Positions 1 through 9,676 of a stretch of DNA of 64,000 bases are shown in pieces (the first letter of the stretch is position 1; every line of letters begins with the position of its first letter). A model generated the notes under the pieces. The model was given only the letters and a program-made list of their open reading frames with translations. It was not told the DNA's origin and did no database searches. The stretch is from Streptomyces griseochromogenes (lineage in GTDB: Bacteria; Actinomycetota; Actinomycetes; Streptomycetales; Streptomycetaceae), in the NCBI RefSeq assembly GCF_001542625.1, contig NZ_CP016279.1, positions 7,936,001 to 8,000,000 on the forward strand, given 5' to 3'. The position numbers were made by a program, and so were the translations under genes.

Positions 1-3000
1 GAGGCGGAGGTCGAGGTCGACCAGGGGGCGCAGACCCAGCTTGTTGAGGGCGGCGACGTGGCCGGGCTCGGCGCTGCGGTGGCCGGCGATGCAGGCCGCG
101 AGGACCTCGGGCGCGATCGCGCGGGCGACGAGGGCCGCCGCGCCGGCGCTGACGCCGTCCAGGATCACCGGCGTACGCAGCGAGGCGCCGCCGAGGAGCA
201 GGCCGACCAGGGCCGCGTGCTCGAAGCCGCCGATGGCCGCGAGGACGCCGACGGGGTCGGCCGGGTCCGGCTGGTGGAGTTCCAGGACACGGCGGACGAC
301 CTCGGTCTTGCGGGCCAGGGTCTCGTCGTTGATGCCGGTGCCCCGGCCGGTGACCTCGGCCGGGTCGGCGCCGGTGAAGACGGCGATGAGCGCGGCGGAC
401 GCCGTCGTGTTGGCGATGCCCATCTCGCCCGTCAGCAGCGCCTTGTTGCCTGCCGCCACCAGGTCGCGGGAGGTCTCGATGCCCACCTCGATGGCCGCCT
501 TGGCCTCCTCGCGGGTCATCGCGGGGCCGGTGGTCATGTCGGAGGTGCCGCCGCGGATCTTGCGGGGCAGCAGACCGGGCGTGGCCGGCAGGTCGGCGGC
601 GACGCCGACGTCCACGACGCACACCTCGGCGCCGACCTGGCTCGCGAAGGCGTTGCAGACCGCTCCCCCGCCCAGGAAGTTGGCCACCATCTGGGCGGTG
701 ACCTCCTGCGGCCAGGGGGTGACGCCCTGGGCGTGCACCCCGTGGTCGCCGGCGAAGATCGCGACGGCCGCGGGCTCGGGGATGGGCGGCGGGCACTGCC
801 GGGACAGACCGGACAGCTGTGCGGAGATGATCTCCAGCATGCCCAGCGCGCCGGCCGGCTTGGTCATGCGCTTCTGGCGCTCCCAGGCCTCGCCGAGGGC
901 CTTGGCGTCGAGCGGGCGGATCTGTGCGACGGTCTCGGCAAGCAGGTCGTGGGGTTCCTCTCCGGGCAGGGCGCGGCGGCCGTACGTCTCCTCGTGCACC
1001 ACCCAGGACAGCGGGCGGCGCTTGGACCAGCCGGCCTGCATCAGCTCGGGCTCGTCCGGGAACTCGTCGACGTACCCGACGCACAGGTAGGCGATGACCT
1101 CCAGGTGCTCGGGCAGGCCGAGGGCGCGCACCATCTCGCGCTCGTCGAAGAAGCTGACCCAGCCGACGCCGAGGCCCTCGGCACGGGCGGCGAGCCAGAG
1201 GTTCTCCACGGCGAGCGCCGCGGAGTACGGCGCCATCTGGGGCTGGGTGTGCCGGCCGAGCGTGTGGCGGCCGCCGCGGGTCGGGTCGGCGGTGACGACG
1301 ATGTTGACCGGGGTGTCGAGGATGGCCTCGATCTTCAGTTCCTTGAACTGCTTCGCCCGGCCCTTGGGCAGCGACTTGGCGTATGCCTCGCGCTGACGCT
1401 GTGCCAGTTCGTGCATGGCGCTTCGGGTTTCGGCGGACCGGATGACGACGAAGTCCCAGGGCTGCGAGTGGCCCACGGACGGGGCCGTGTGGGCCGCTTC
1501 CAGGACACGCAGCAGCACCTCGTGCGGGATCGGGTCGCCGCGGAAGCCGTTGCGGATGTCGCGGCGCTCGCGCATCACCTTCAGGATGGCCTCGCGCTCG
1601 GCGTCGTCGTAGGCGGGCGCGGCCGGTCCGCTGGGCTGTCGTACCTCTTCCACTGCGGCCGTGCTCTCTTCCTGTTCGGCGGCCCTGGTCTCCAGGTCCT
1701 CCGCGTGCTGTACGACATCGGGGACGTGCTCGTCGTCCGGCGCGGCCGGTACGGCCGCGGGCTCGGCCTCGCGGGGCGCGGGGACGGTGACCACGGGCTC
1801 CTGCCGCTCCTGGGCGGGCAGCACGAGCGGCTGGGGCGGGGTCGGGGCCAGGTGCGGAGTGGTCGGCACCGAGCCCTCGACCGGCACGAACTGTCCGAGC
1901 GGCTGCTCGGGCTGCGGTTCCCCCGGGACGGCGGAGGGCTGGGAGTCCGCGGCGCCGGGCACCGGCTGCCCGGGGTCGCCCTGCTGTACGGCGGGCTCCC
2001 CCTGACCGGGCTGAAGCTGCGGGCCGGCCGGGGCGGCGGGCGCGGGGGGCTGGATCGGGGTGGCGCCGGGGGCGCCCTCGCCCTGGGCCGTCTGCTGAAC
2101 GTGCGACGGCTCCGGCGGCCGCTGAGCGGCGGCCACGGCCTCACCCTCGTTCGGGACGGGTCCGGCCAGCTGCGGTCCCTGCGCCTGGAGGGGGACCGGC
2201 TCGGGCACCTCGGTGGCGGCGGGCGTACCGGCGGCGGGCGTCGCGGTGCCGTCCGCGGCGGGCGGAGCCTGTACGGCGTCCTGCTCCGGGGAGACGACGG
2301 TCACGGCGTGCGGCTCGTCCGCGCCGGGAGCGACGGCGACGGGCTCGGCCTGCGCCTCCTCCACCCCGGGGGCGGCGGCGACTGCTTCGGTCTGTGGCCC
2401 GTCCGCCGCGGGGACGGCCGCGACGGACTCGGGGACCTGCGCGGGATCGGCGGCAGGGGGTGCCTGACCGGAGTCGGCGGCAGGCTCGATCGTGGGTACC
2501 TGCGCGGGATCGGCGGCGGCGGTGCCGGGTCCGGCGGGCGCGGCCTGGGCCGCCACGGCGCCGGAGACCTGCGGGTCCGCCTGCGCCGGAACGACTCCCG
2601 CGGGTTCGGTCACAGGCTGAGCGGCAGCGGGATCCGCAGCCTCGCGAACGGCGGGATCGGCCGCCTGCAGAACGGCGGGATCGGCAGCCTGGGGAACAGC
2701 CTGCGCGGCGACCTCATCGGTGCCGGCGACGACGCCCTGAACGGCGCCCGCATCGGCGACCGCATCGGCGACCGCGTCGGCGGCGTGGGCCACGACCTGG
2801 GCAACGCCCGCGTCGACGCCCTCCGTCCGGCCGTGGGCGGTGACCGCGTCGGCCTCCGCCGCCATACCCTGAGCCTGGACGGCGTCCGCTGCCTGAGGCA
2901 TCGCCTCGACCGGAACGGCACCCACAACCTGAGGCACGCCCTCGACCTGAACCGCAGCCACATCCTGAGGCACAGGTCCGGCCGCGACCGCGGCCTGTGG

Positions 3001-4404
3001 CACGCCCTCGGCCTGAAGGACACCCGAAGCCTGCGGCACAGCCCCGGGGGCAACGGAGTCCGCTGCCTGAGGCACAGCCCCAGCCGCAACCGCGTCCACT
3101 GTCTGAGGCAGAACCCCAGCCGCAACCGCGTCCGCATCCTGCGGCACGGCATCGACCGGCACGGCGCCGGTCGGCGCGTCCGTGCCCTCGGCGCCCTGTG
3201 TCTGCGTGGCGTCGGCGGGCTCGGCGCCTTCGACCGGCTGCGGCTGCACGTTCTCGCTCGGCGCGACGGGCTCGGCCACCCGGACCGCGTCCGGGGCCTG
3301 TACGACCGGCGCCGCCTGTACCGGTACGGCCTCCTCCTGCGCCTGCTGGACCGGGACAGGAGTCACCTGGGCACCGGCCGGAGTCTCCGCGCCGCCCACG
3401 GCCTCGGCACCCGGGTCGGCAGCTGCGGCCTGCGGGGCCGGTACGACGCCGTCCGCCTGCTGTCCGGCCTCGGGCGCCGTCGGCGTCCCGGTCACGGGCG
3501 CGGCCCCGCCGTCGGCGGCGGTCACGGCCTCGGCCGGCTCCTGCGCGACCGGCGCGGGCGGCGCGACCGGCGCCTCCTGCCCGGCCTCCGGCGGAACGTG
3601 GACGCCCTCGGGGGCCTGCCCCGCCGGGGCGGTGTACACACCGTCGTGGCCGTGCTGCACCGGCTGTGTGCCGTCATGGCCGTGGACGACCTCGGCCCGG
3701 GCCGGCTCCTGGACGCCCTCGCCCGGCGCCTGCGCCACCGCCTGTACCGCCAGAGGGGGCGCGGCGGCCTGGGCGGCGACGGCCGCGTCGGCGAAGGGAG
3801 TGACGGCCGGACTAACCGTTTCCGCAGCCTGGGCCCCTGCACCGACCTGGGCCACGGCCGCGGGTGCGGCGCCCCAGGGAGCCGCGCTCTGCGGGGCCAT
3901 GTCGCGCAGCGGCTGGGCGTCGAGGTACTCGGGCCCGGTCGTGGGCGGCCCCGGCTGCCGTACCGGCGCGCCCGCGGGACCGCGGTCGGCGAGGGAGCGG
4001 ACCGGGCTGGCGGAGGTGTCGGGGATCGGCGGCCCGAGGTGCAGCGGCCGACGCGGCTGGGCGGCCACCGCCGGATCGTGCGGGGCCGAGAGAATGGGAG
4101 ACGGAGGCACGGACGGCGGCGCCGGATTCGGCAGCCGGACACCGTTGAGGTCGACGGAACCGCTGTCCCGGCCGCCCGTCTCGTGCGCGCCCGGCTCGTG
4201 GATGGCCTCGACGACCGGTTCCGGGGCCGGCGGCTGCACTTCGTTGCCCCACGCGCCCTGGGCACCCGGCAGCAGCAGCTCTTCGTCCTCGGCGGGTGCT
4301 TCGGAGAGGTAGGTGTACGCGCCGTGCGCGGGGGCGCCCGGCTGTTCCACCATGCCTACGCTCTCCGGCTGCCCCTCGGCCGGGACCTGGCCGGTGTCGG
4401 TCAT
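1..4404 (-). CDS. cobT: BluB-CobT fusion with very long disordered N-terminus (C-terminus cut by window edge)
   Basis: This is an open minus-strand frame of 1468 codons with no stop before the window edge. Residues from about 930 to 1140 form a BluB nitroreductase-fold domain, with RRDIR near its start and GWVS (Ser1084) as in the FMN-cleaving 5,6-dimethylbenzimidazole synthase. From about residue 1150 a CobT domain follows (KPAGALG, FAGDHGV, EPGH), which transfers phosphoribose from nicotinate mononucleotide to DMB. The window ends just before the LGEG-type segment expected to carry the catalytic Glu. Residues about 70-930 are Ala/Pro/Val/Gln/Glu-rich and built from imperfect VPQAADAV-like units, with no recognisable fold. 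ATG 4404 has GAGGGG upstream. CobL lies upstream on the same strand. The two enzyme domains are clear; the role of the extension is unknown. Confidence 0.9.
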   Translation of the reverse strand, partial: MTDTGQVPAEGQPESVGMVEQPGAPAHGAYTYLSEAPAEDEELLLPGAQGAWGNEVQPPAPEPVVEAIHEPGAHETGGRDSGSVDLNGVRLPNPAPPSVPPSPILSAPHDPAVAAQPRRPLHLGPPIPDTSASPVRSLADRGPAGAPVRQPGPPTTGPEYLDAQPLRDMAPQSAAPWGAAPAAVAQVGAGAQAAETVSPAVTPFADAAVAAQAAAPPLAVQAVAQAPGEGVQEPARAEVVHGHDGTQPVQHGHDGVYTAPAGQAPEGVHVPPEAGQEAPVAPPAPVAQEPAEAVTAADGGAAPVTGTPTAPEAGQQADGVVPAPQAAAADPGAEAVGGAETPAGAQVTPVPVQQAQEEAVPVQAAPVVQAPDAVRVAEPVAPSENVQPQPVEGAEPADATQTQGAEGTDAPTGAVPVDAVPQDADAVAAGVLPQTVDAVAAGAVPQAADSVAPGAVPQASGVLQAEGVPQAAVAAGPVPQDVAAVQVEGVPQVVGAVPVEAMPQAADAVQAQGMAAEADAVTAHGRTEGVDAGVAQVVAHAADAVADAVADAGAVQGVVAGTDEVAAQAVPQAADPAVLQAADPAVREAADPAAAQPVTEPAGVVPAQADPQVSGAVAAQAAPAGPGTAAADPAQVPTIEPAADSGQAPPAADPAQVPESVAAVPAADGPQTEAVAAAPGVEEAQAEPVAVAPGADEPHAVTVVSPEQDAVQAPPAADGTATPAAGTPAATEVPEPVPLQAQGPQLAGPVPNEGEAVAAAQRPPEPSHVQQTAQGEGAPGATPIQPPAPAAPAGPQLQPGQGEPAVQQGDPGQPVPGAADSQPSAVPGEPQPEQPLGQFVPVEGSVPTTPHLAPTPPQPLVLPAQERQEPVVTVPAPREAEPAAVPAAPDDEHVPDVVQHAEDLETRAAEQEESTAAVEEVRQPSGPAAPAYDDAEREAILKVMRERRDIRNGFRGDPIPHEVLLRVLEAAHTAPSVGHSQPWDFVVIRSAETRSAMHELAQRQREAYAKSLPKGRAKQFKELKIEAILDTPVNIVVTADPTRGGRHTLGRHTQPQMAPYSAALAVENLWLAARAEGLGVGWVSFFDEREMVRALGLPEHLEVIAYLCVGYVDEFPDEPELMQAGWSKRRPLSWVVHEETYGRRALPGEEPHDLLAETVAQIRPLDAKALGEAWERQKRMTKPAGALGMLEIISAQLSGLSRQCPPPIPEPAAVAIFAGDHGVHAQGVTPWPQEVTAQMVANFLGGGAVCNAFASQVGAEVCVVDVGVAADLPATPGLLPRKIRGGTSDMTTGPAMTREEAKAAIEVGIETSRDLVAAGNKALLTGEMGIANTTASAALIAVFTGADPAEVTGRGTGINDETLARKTEVVRRVLELHQPDPADPVGVLAAIGGFEHAALVGLLLGGASLRTPVILDGVSAGAAALVARAIAPEVLAACIAGHRSAEPGHVAALNKLGLRPLVDLDLRL

Positions 4405-4798
4405 GCGTACCCCTCGCCCATCGGTTAGTGCTCCTACGACCTGCATCACCCGGGACGGCGCACCGACCGCCCCGTAGTGAAGAACGAGCGTGCGTGCCCA
4501 GCGGCACGAACGACCCGCCCCAAAAAGGCGACAAAGCCATTCGGTGGCATTGTCCCGGCCGTTCCGCCATCGCGACAGCATGATCCGCGACAGCCCGCTG
4601 TGGACTGCGCCACGTTGCGCGTCCTCGGGTTCCGCCGTACCACACCCACCCCAAAACGGGCGCGTTTTCCGGACATTGGCGAACGAAGTTCCGGGCCACC
4701 GGTGCGGTACAACGATCGGCCAGCCTACCGCGCGCGGTACGACAACAGGATCACGGGGCGCCATCCGGCAGGCCCTCCCGTCGCCCGGCCACCACCCC
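4405..4798. other. 394-bp intergenic region upstream of bluB-cobT
   Basis: This gap lies between two minus-strand cobalamin genes. I looked for a cobalamin riboswitch core and found none. No convincing promoter hexamers or strong hairpin were identified. It contains short runs that are AT-richer than the flanks, including a TTTTGGGG stretch on the minus strand, so a promoter for bluB-cobT is plausible but unproven. Confidence 0.4.
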
Positions 4799-6043
4799 TC
4801 AACGAGGCGCTTCGCGCCGCAGCAATTCCCCCGTGAGCAGGAACGCAACGTTCCGCTCGGTCTCCCTCCAGGCCCTGGTGTCGAGTTCCACGGACTGCAG
4901 CAGGGCGCACTCGACCCGGTATCCGTGTTCGCTCAGACCGCGGCCGACGAGTTCGGCCTCGTCGCGGGTCGCGGCGTGGGTGACGATGCGCTGCGGGCGC
5001 CGGTCGGCGACCGCGGAGACCACCGGCGCTCCCCCGCCGCCGACCCGTACGACGTCCGGTTCGGGCAGGTTCTCCAGGACATGCGGGGCGGTGCCCTCCA
5101 CGATCTGGAGCTGGACGCCGTAGCGGCGTGCGGCCGATTCGGTGCGTGCGCAGGCGCCGGGATCGCGGTCCACGGCGATGACGGCCGCTCCGGCGCGCGC
5201 GGCCTCGGTGGCGAACGCTCCGCTGCCCGAGCCGATGTCCCAGACGAGGTCGCCGATCCGGGGTCCGAGGCGGGCGAGTTGGGCGGCCCGCAGCAGCCCC
5301 GTCTCCCCTTCGCCGAGGCCGCCGCCGTATCCCGCGTGCTGGGCGTAGTCGGCGTCGGGCTGCACCCAGCCGCGGGGGCCGGCGCCCGGGTCGCGCCCGG
5401 CGATCCAGCCGCCGCCCTCGGCCCCGGCACCCGGTCCGGCGGGTCCGCCGATGACGATGACGACGTTCGGGTCGCGCCAGGTGTGGTCGGCGGCCTTGTC
5501 GGAGGTGACGACGGTGACCTGCTCGCGGTCGGTGCCCAGTTCCTCGCAGATGACGAAGGTCCGGTGGACCCCGTCCAGGAGCAGCCCGAGTTCGGCGGGC
5601 CCGGCGCCGGGTGAGGTGAGGACGGCGACCTTGGTGTGGGCTCGGCACACGTTCACGGCCCGGCGCAGGGTGCGCGGGTGGGCGACGACGACCTGGGCGT
5701 CGTCCCAGGGCATACCGGCGCGGGCGAAGGCGCCGGCGACGGAGGAGACGGCGGGGACGACCTCGACCTCCAGGCCGAACTCGGGTGCGCGCAGGGTCCG
5801 TACGACACCGAAGAAGCCGGGGTCGCCGTCGGCGAGCACGACCGCGGTGCCGCGGTGGGCGGCGATCCGGCGGGCGGCGAGCGCGAGGCTGCCGAGCCGG
5901 ATGCGTTCGGCGGCGGGCGGGACCTCGGGCAGCGCCAAGTGGTGGGCCGCGCCCGCCACGAGCGTGGCGGCGCCGAGGGCGGCGCGTGCCGCGTCGGTCG
6001 GCGGCGAGCCGTCCCAGCCGATCACCGTGACCCGGTCGGCCAT
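4799..6043 (-). CDS. cobL: Precorrin-6Y C5,15-methyltransferase (decarboxylating), CbiE-CbiT fusion
   Basis: The 414-residue protein fuses the two halves of CobL. Residues about 1-200 are a CbiE-type tetrapyrrole methylase that begins VTVIGWDG. Residues about 225-410 are a CbiT-type Rossmann methyltransferase with SAM motif I DIGSGSG followed by AVDRD. Together they methylate C5 and C15 and decarboxylate the C12 acetate of precorrin-6Y in corrin-ring synthesis. The length matches fused CobL proteins. The ATG at 6043 has GGAG about 10 nt upstream. It lies upstream of bluB-cobT on the same strand, which fits a cobalamin cluster continuing beyond the window. Confidence 0.93.
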   Translation of the reverse strand: MADRVTVIGWDGSPPTDAARAALGAATLVAGAAHHLALPEVPPAAERIRLGSLALAARRIAAHRGTAVVLADGDPGFFGVVRTLRAPEFGLEVEVVPAVSSVAGAFARAGMPWDDAQVVVAHPRTLRRAVNVCRAHTKVAVLTSPGAGPAELGLLLDGVHRTFVICEELGTDREQVTVVTSDKAADHTWRDPNVVIVIGGPAGPGAGAEGGGWIAGRDPGAGPRGWVQPDADYAQHAGYGGGLGEGETGLLRAAQLARLGPRIGDLVWDIGSGSGAFATEAARAGAAVIAVDRDPGACARTESAARRYGVQLQIVEGTAPHVLENLPEPDVVRVGGGGAPVVSAVADRRPQRIVTHAATRDEAELVGRGLSEHGYRVECALLQSVELDTRAWRETERNVAFLLTGELLRREAPR

Positions 6044-6179
6044 CGTCGTCAGTCTCCAGGTTTTCGCAGGTCGTCAGGGGTGCGGGTGCCTTGGGCGGGC
6101 TCCGTGAGCGTACCTGGTGAAGGTAGCGGGCGCGCGGTGGGGCGGGTCCGCGGAAGGTGCCGGGGGCGCCTCGCGGACG

Positions 6180-6818
6180 TCAGTTCCAGCTGGAGTACGA
6201 CCCGAAACCGCTGCTGTCGGCGAACTGCTCGTCGGCGCCCTCCAGGTCCTCCGGGAGCAGGCTCCACACGATGTAGTCGGTCCGCACGTCGGCCCAGGTG
6301 CCGTTCTCGGTGCGGTGGCGGACTATGCAGGCGTTGCGCAGCACTCCCTCGCTGATGCAGCCGATCTTCTGGGCGACCTGCTGGGAGGCGGTGTTGTCGG
6401 CGGCGGTACGGATCTCGACGCGCTCGAACTTCTGGTCGCCGAAGACCCAATGCGCGGTGGCGAGCGCGGCCTCGGAGGCGTAGCCCTCGCCGCGCGCCCA
6501 GGGGGCGATGATGTACGACAGCTCGGTGGACCGGATGTGCCAGTTGGTCTTGGCCAGCTGGACGACGCCGACCAGGCGTTGGGTGAGGAACTCGGTGACG
6601 GCGAGGTCCAGGCTCCGGCCGGCGGCGCGCTCGGTGGGCGCGTACTCGGTGATCCAGTGCCGGGCGGCGTCCTCGGTGAACGGCTGGGGGACCGAGGTCC
6701 AGGCGGCGACCTGCTCGTCGTTCATCATCTCGGCCAGGGCGGGCACGTCGTCCTCGTCGAGGGGACGCAGCACCAACCGCTCCGTGCTGATGGAGATGGT
6801 GGGGAAGGTGCTAGTCAT
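6180..6818 (-). CDS. GNAT-family N-acetyltransferase (RimJ/RimL-like)
   Basis: The 212-residue protein starts TERLVLRPLDEDD, typical of the RimJ/RimL-type branch that acetylates protein N-termini or small amines. The acetyl-CoA loop is the region around ARGEGYASEA and the C-terminal half carries the usual NxxSxxVxxKIG signature as NTASQQVAQKIG. The ATG at 6818 is preferred over an in-frame start at 6899 because CGGAG lies six bases upstream of it. The substrate is unknown. It stands alone between cobL and the methionine importer. Confidence 0.8.
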   Translation of the reverse strand: MTSTFPTISISTERLVLRPLDEDDVPALAEMMNDEQVAAWTSVPQPFTEDAARHWITEYAPTERAAGRSLDLAVTEFLTQRLVGVVQLAKTNWHIRSTELSYIIAPWARGEGYASEAALATAHWVFGDQKFERVEIRTAADNTASQQVAQKIGCISEGVLRNACIVRHRTENGTWADVRTDYIVWSLLPEDLEGADEQFADSSGFGSYSSWN

Positions 6819-6960
6819 GCGCCGCTCCGTAACCTTCGGAAAACCTTCAGGGCCTGCTGAACTGCCCAGCATGCAGCATGAAACCACTGAACGGCACAAC
6901 AGGGCCCACCCCCCGTGAGGGAGTGGACCCCGTGCGTGGCGATACGCGGTATACGCCCCG

Positions 6961-7791
6961 TCAGAAAGAGGGGATGACCGAGCCCTGGTACTTGTCCTCG
7001 ATGAACTTCTTGACCTCGGGCGAGGTGAGGAGCTTCGCGAGCTTCTTGACCCGCGGGTCCTTCTCGTTGCCCTTCTTCACGGCGAGGAAGTTGCCGTACG
7101 GGTTGTCCTTCGCGGACTCCAGGACGAGGGCGTCCTTCGCGGGCTTGAGGCCCGCGGAGATCGCGTAGTTGCCGTTGACGACGGCCGCGTCCACGTCGTC
7201 CAGGGAGCGCGGGGTCTGGGCCGCCTCGACCTCCTTGAACTTGAGGTTCTTGGGGTTCTTCGCGATGTCCTGCGGGGTCGCCTCGTTGCCCGCGCCGGAC
7301 TTGAGGGTGATGAGCCCGTTCGCGGCGAGCAGCTTGAGGGCGCGGGCCTCGTTGACGGCGTCGTTCGGGACGGCGACGGTCGCACCGCTCTTCAGCGCGT
7401 CGGCCTTCTTGACCTTGTGGGAGTAGAGGCCGAGCGGCTCCAGGTGCACCGTGACGACGGGCACGATGTGGGTGCCGCGCTTCTTGTTGAAGTCGTCCAG
7501 GTACGGCTGGTTCTGGAAGTAGTTGGCACCGACCGAGCCGTCCTCGGTCGCCGTGTTCGGCGTGATGTAGTCGGTGAACTCCTTGACCTCCAGGTCGAGG
7601 CCCGCCTTCTTCGCCAGGTTCTTCTTGACGAAGTTCAGGATCTCGGCGTGCGGGGTCGGGCTCGCGGCGACGACCAGCGGGCCGCTGTAGTCGTGGGAGC
7701 CGGAGGAGTTGCCGGAGCCGCAGGCGGTGAGCCCGAAGGTGAGGGCTCCGGCGGCGAGGACGGCGGTGGTGAGCTTGGCGGTGTTACGCAC
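6961..7791 (-). CDS. metQ: Methionine ABC transporter substrate-binding lipoprotein
   Basis: The 276-residue NlpA/MetQ-family lipoprotein begins with a type II signal peptide ending LTAC, so Cys24 would be lipidated and the protein anchored outside the membrane. The mature part has the family pattern VAASPTPHAEILNFV, DYITPNTA and the KxVDAAVVNGNYA-like region (DDVDAAVVNGNYA), which bind methionine or a related ligand. Translation starts at GTG 7791 with AAAGG upstream. It is the last gene of a metN-metI-metQ set on the minus strand, 59 bp after metI. Confidence 0.93.
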   Translation of the reverse strand: MRNTAKLTTAVLAAGALTFGLTACGSGNSSGSHDYSGPLVVAASPTPHAEILNFVKKNLAKKAGLDLEVKEFTDYITPNTATEDGSVGANYFQNQPYLDDFNKKRGTHIVPVVTVHLEPLGLYSHKVKKADALKSGATVAVPNDAVNEARALKLLAANGLITLKSGAGNEATPQDIAKNPKNLKFKEVEAAQTPRSLDDVDAAVVNGNYAISAGLKPAKDALVLESAKDNPYGNFLAVKKGNEKDPRVKKLAKLLTSPEVKKFIEDKYQGSVIPSF

Positions 7792-7850
7792 GAAAAGTGC
7801 CTTTCCTTAAAGGTGGTGCGACCCCGGATTACGGGGAGTCCTGGTGGCGC

Positions 7851-8579
7851 TCAGGCGGCCTTGCCGAGGTCGGTTTCCTCGGTCTTCAGCAGGCGCAGCT
7901 TCGGAGCGGGGCCGGAGCGGGCGCCGCGCTTGTGCAGGGAGCGGGCCGCGTAGTCGCCGGCGAACTGGATGAGGGAGATGACGACGGCGAGGACCGCGAC
8001 GGTGATCCACATCAGCTGGGTCTCGAACCGCTGGTAGCCGTAGCGGACGGCGAGGTCGCCGAGGCCGCCGCCGCCGACCGTGCCGGCCATGGCGGAGTAG
8101 CCGATGAGGGCGATGATCGTGGTGGTGGTGCTGGCGATCAGCGAGGGCAGCGCCTCGGGGACGAGGACCTTGCGGACGATGGTCCAGGTGTTGCCGCCCA
8201 TGGCCTGCACGGCCTCGACGAGACCGTTGTCCACTTCGCGGACGGCCGTCTCGACCAGGCGGGCGAAGAACGGGATGCCGCCGATGGCGAGCGGCACGAT
8301 CGCGGCGGTGGTGCCGATCGTCGTGCCGGTGACCCAGCGGGTGAAGCTCATCAGTGCGACCATCAGGATGATGAACGGCATCGACCGGCCGATGTTCACG
8401 ATCTGGCCGATCACCTTGTTGGCGACGACGTTCTGCAGCAGGCCGCCCCGGTCGGTGAGGACGAGGAGGATGCCGAGCGGAAGGCCGACGGCGACGGCTA
8501 TCAGGGTGGACCACAGCACCATCGAGAGCGTCTCGGAACACGCCTGCGACAGCAGCGGCTGCATCTCGGACCAGGTCAC
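7851..8579 (-). CDS. metI: Methionine ABC transporter permease
   Basis: The 242-residue MetI-type permease has five or six predicted membrane helices and the EAA loop ETAVREVDNGLVEAVQAMG, which contacts the ATPase. The start is GTG 8579, which overlaps the metN stop as GTGA and implies translational coupling. It forms the membrane channel with MetN and receives methionine from MetQ. The C-terminal tail of about 25 charged residues after the last helix is a little longer than usual. Confidence 0.92.
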   Translation of the reverse strand: MTWSEMQPLLSQACSETLSMVLWSTLIAVAVGLPLGILLVLTDRGGLLQNVVANKVIGQIVNIGRSMPFIILMVALMSFTRWVTGTTIGTTAAIVPLAIGGIPFFARLVETAVREVDNGLVEAVQAMGGNTWTIVRKVLVPEALPSLIASTTTTIIALIGYSAMAGTVGGGGLGDLAVRYGYQRFETQLMWITVAVLAVVISLIQFAGDYAARSLHKRGARSGPAPKLRLLKTEETDLGKAA

Positions 8580-9625
8580 TTGGCACCTTCCTTCACCAGC
8601 GGAGCCGCCTGGCCCACCACGTCGATCTGCAGGCCCTGTTCGCGCAGGAAGCCGATCGGCACCACGTTGTCCTCGTAGCGGCCGGGCAGTTCGATGCGCA
8701 TGCGGCCGATCTGGAGACCGCCGACGGTGTCGATGGCGGCGCCGAGGATCGAGATGTCGATGTTGTAGGTGCGGGAGAGCTGGGAGATGACCGGCTGGGT
8801 GGCGGCCTCGCCGTGGAAGGTGACGTCGAGGACGGTCCGGTCGTCGCCCGTGCGCTCGCCGCTCACCGGGAACAGCGCGGCGGCGAGCTCCGAGCCCGGG
8901 GTGGCCAGCAGTTCGCTGACCGTGCCGGACTCCACGATCCGGCCCTGCTCCATGAGGGCGGCGGAGTCGCAGACCGACTTCACCACGTCCATCTCGTGCG
9001 TGATGAGCAGGACGGTCAGGCCCAGCTGCCGGTTCAGGTCGCGCAGCAGCTGGAGGATGGAGCGGGTGGTCTCCGGGTCGAGGGCGCTGGTGGCCTCGTC
9101 GGAGAGCAGCACCTTGGGGTCGCCGGCGAGGGCACGGGCGATGCCGACGCGCTGCTTCTGGCCGCCGGAGAGCTGGGCGGGGTAGGCCCCCGCCTTGTCG
9201 GCGAGGCCGACCAGGTCGAGCAGTTCGAGCGCCTTGCGGGAGCGCTCCTTGCCGGACTTGCCGAGGATTTCGAGCGGCAGCTCGACGTTGTCCCGCACGG
9301 TCCGTGAGGAGAGCAGGTTGAAGTGCTGGAAGACCATGCCGATCCGGCTGCGCGCCTGCCGGAGTTCCCGGCCGGCGCGCGGGCCGCGCCCGGCGAGTGC
9401 GGTGAGGTCCTGTCCGGCGACGCTGACCGTCCCGGAGGTCGGACGCTCCAGCAGATTGACGCAGCGGATGAGCGAGGACTTGCCGGCGCCGGACTGGCCG
9501 ATGACGCCGTAGACCTCGCCTTCGCGGACGTGGAGATCGACGCCGTCGAGGGCGGCGACCTCGCGGCCGCGGGAGCGGTAGACCTTGGTGAGGCCCGATG
9601 TGGTGATCACTGGGGTTTCCGTCAC
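8576..9625 (-). CDS. metN: Methionine ABC transporter ATP-binding protein
   Basis: The protein has a Walker A motif GQSGAGKS, ABC signature LSGGQKQR, a Walker B region ending LLSDEATSALD, and H-loop LITHEMD. A C-terminal NIL/ACT-like domain of about 90 residues follows, the ligand-sensing domain that mediates methionine inhibition of this importer family. I place the start at GTG 9625 (349 residues). An in-frame ATG at 9676 and a GTG at 9610 are alternatives, and none has a clear Shine-Dalgarno sequence. It is the first gene of the operon. Confidence 0.9.
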   Translation of the reverse strand: MTETPVITTSGLTKVYRSRGREVAALDGVDLHVREGEVYGVIGQSGAGKSSLIRCVNLLERPTSGTVSVAGQDLTALAGRGPRAGRELRQARSRIGMVFQHFNLLSSRTVRDNVELPLEILGKSGKERSRKALELLDLVGLADKAGAYPAQLSGGQKQRVGIARALAGDPKVLLSDEATSALDPETTRSILQLLRDLNRQLGLTVLLITHEMDVVKSVCDSAALMEQGRIVESGTVSELLATPGSELAAALFPVSGERTGDDRTVLDVTFHGEAATQPVISQLSRTYNIDISILGAAIDTVGGLQIGRMRIELPGRYEDNVVPIGFLREQGLQIDVVGQAAPLVKEGAK

Positions 9626-9676
9626 TGTCGAGTGCGCGGGCGTGGGTGTGCCCGGGCACGGGTGCATGCGTTGCAT

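Noticed and set aside
2400..3200. CRISPR-like or minisatellite array
   Set aside because: The repetition is imperfect, in frame, without constant spacers, and encodes the low-complexity protein region of bluB-cobT.
58..4428. Long plus-strand open frame of 1456 codons opposite bluB-cobT
   Set aside because: Its translation is Gly/Arg/Leu-rich without domain motifs, and it mirrors the GC-rich minus-strand gene that has clear BluB and CobT domains. It is a shadow frame.
4405..4798. Cobalamin riboswitch before bluB-cobT
   Set aside because: No B12-box core or matching paired elements were recognised on the minus strand.
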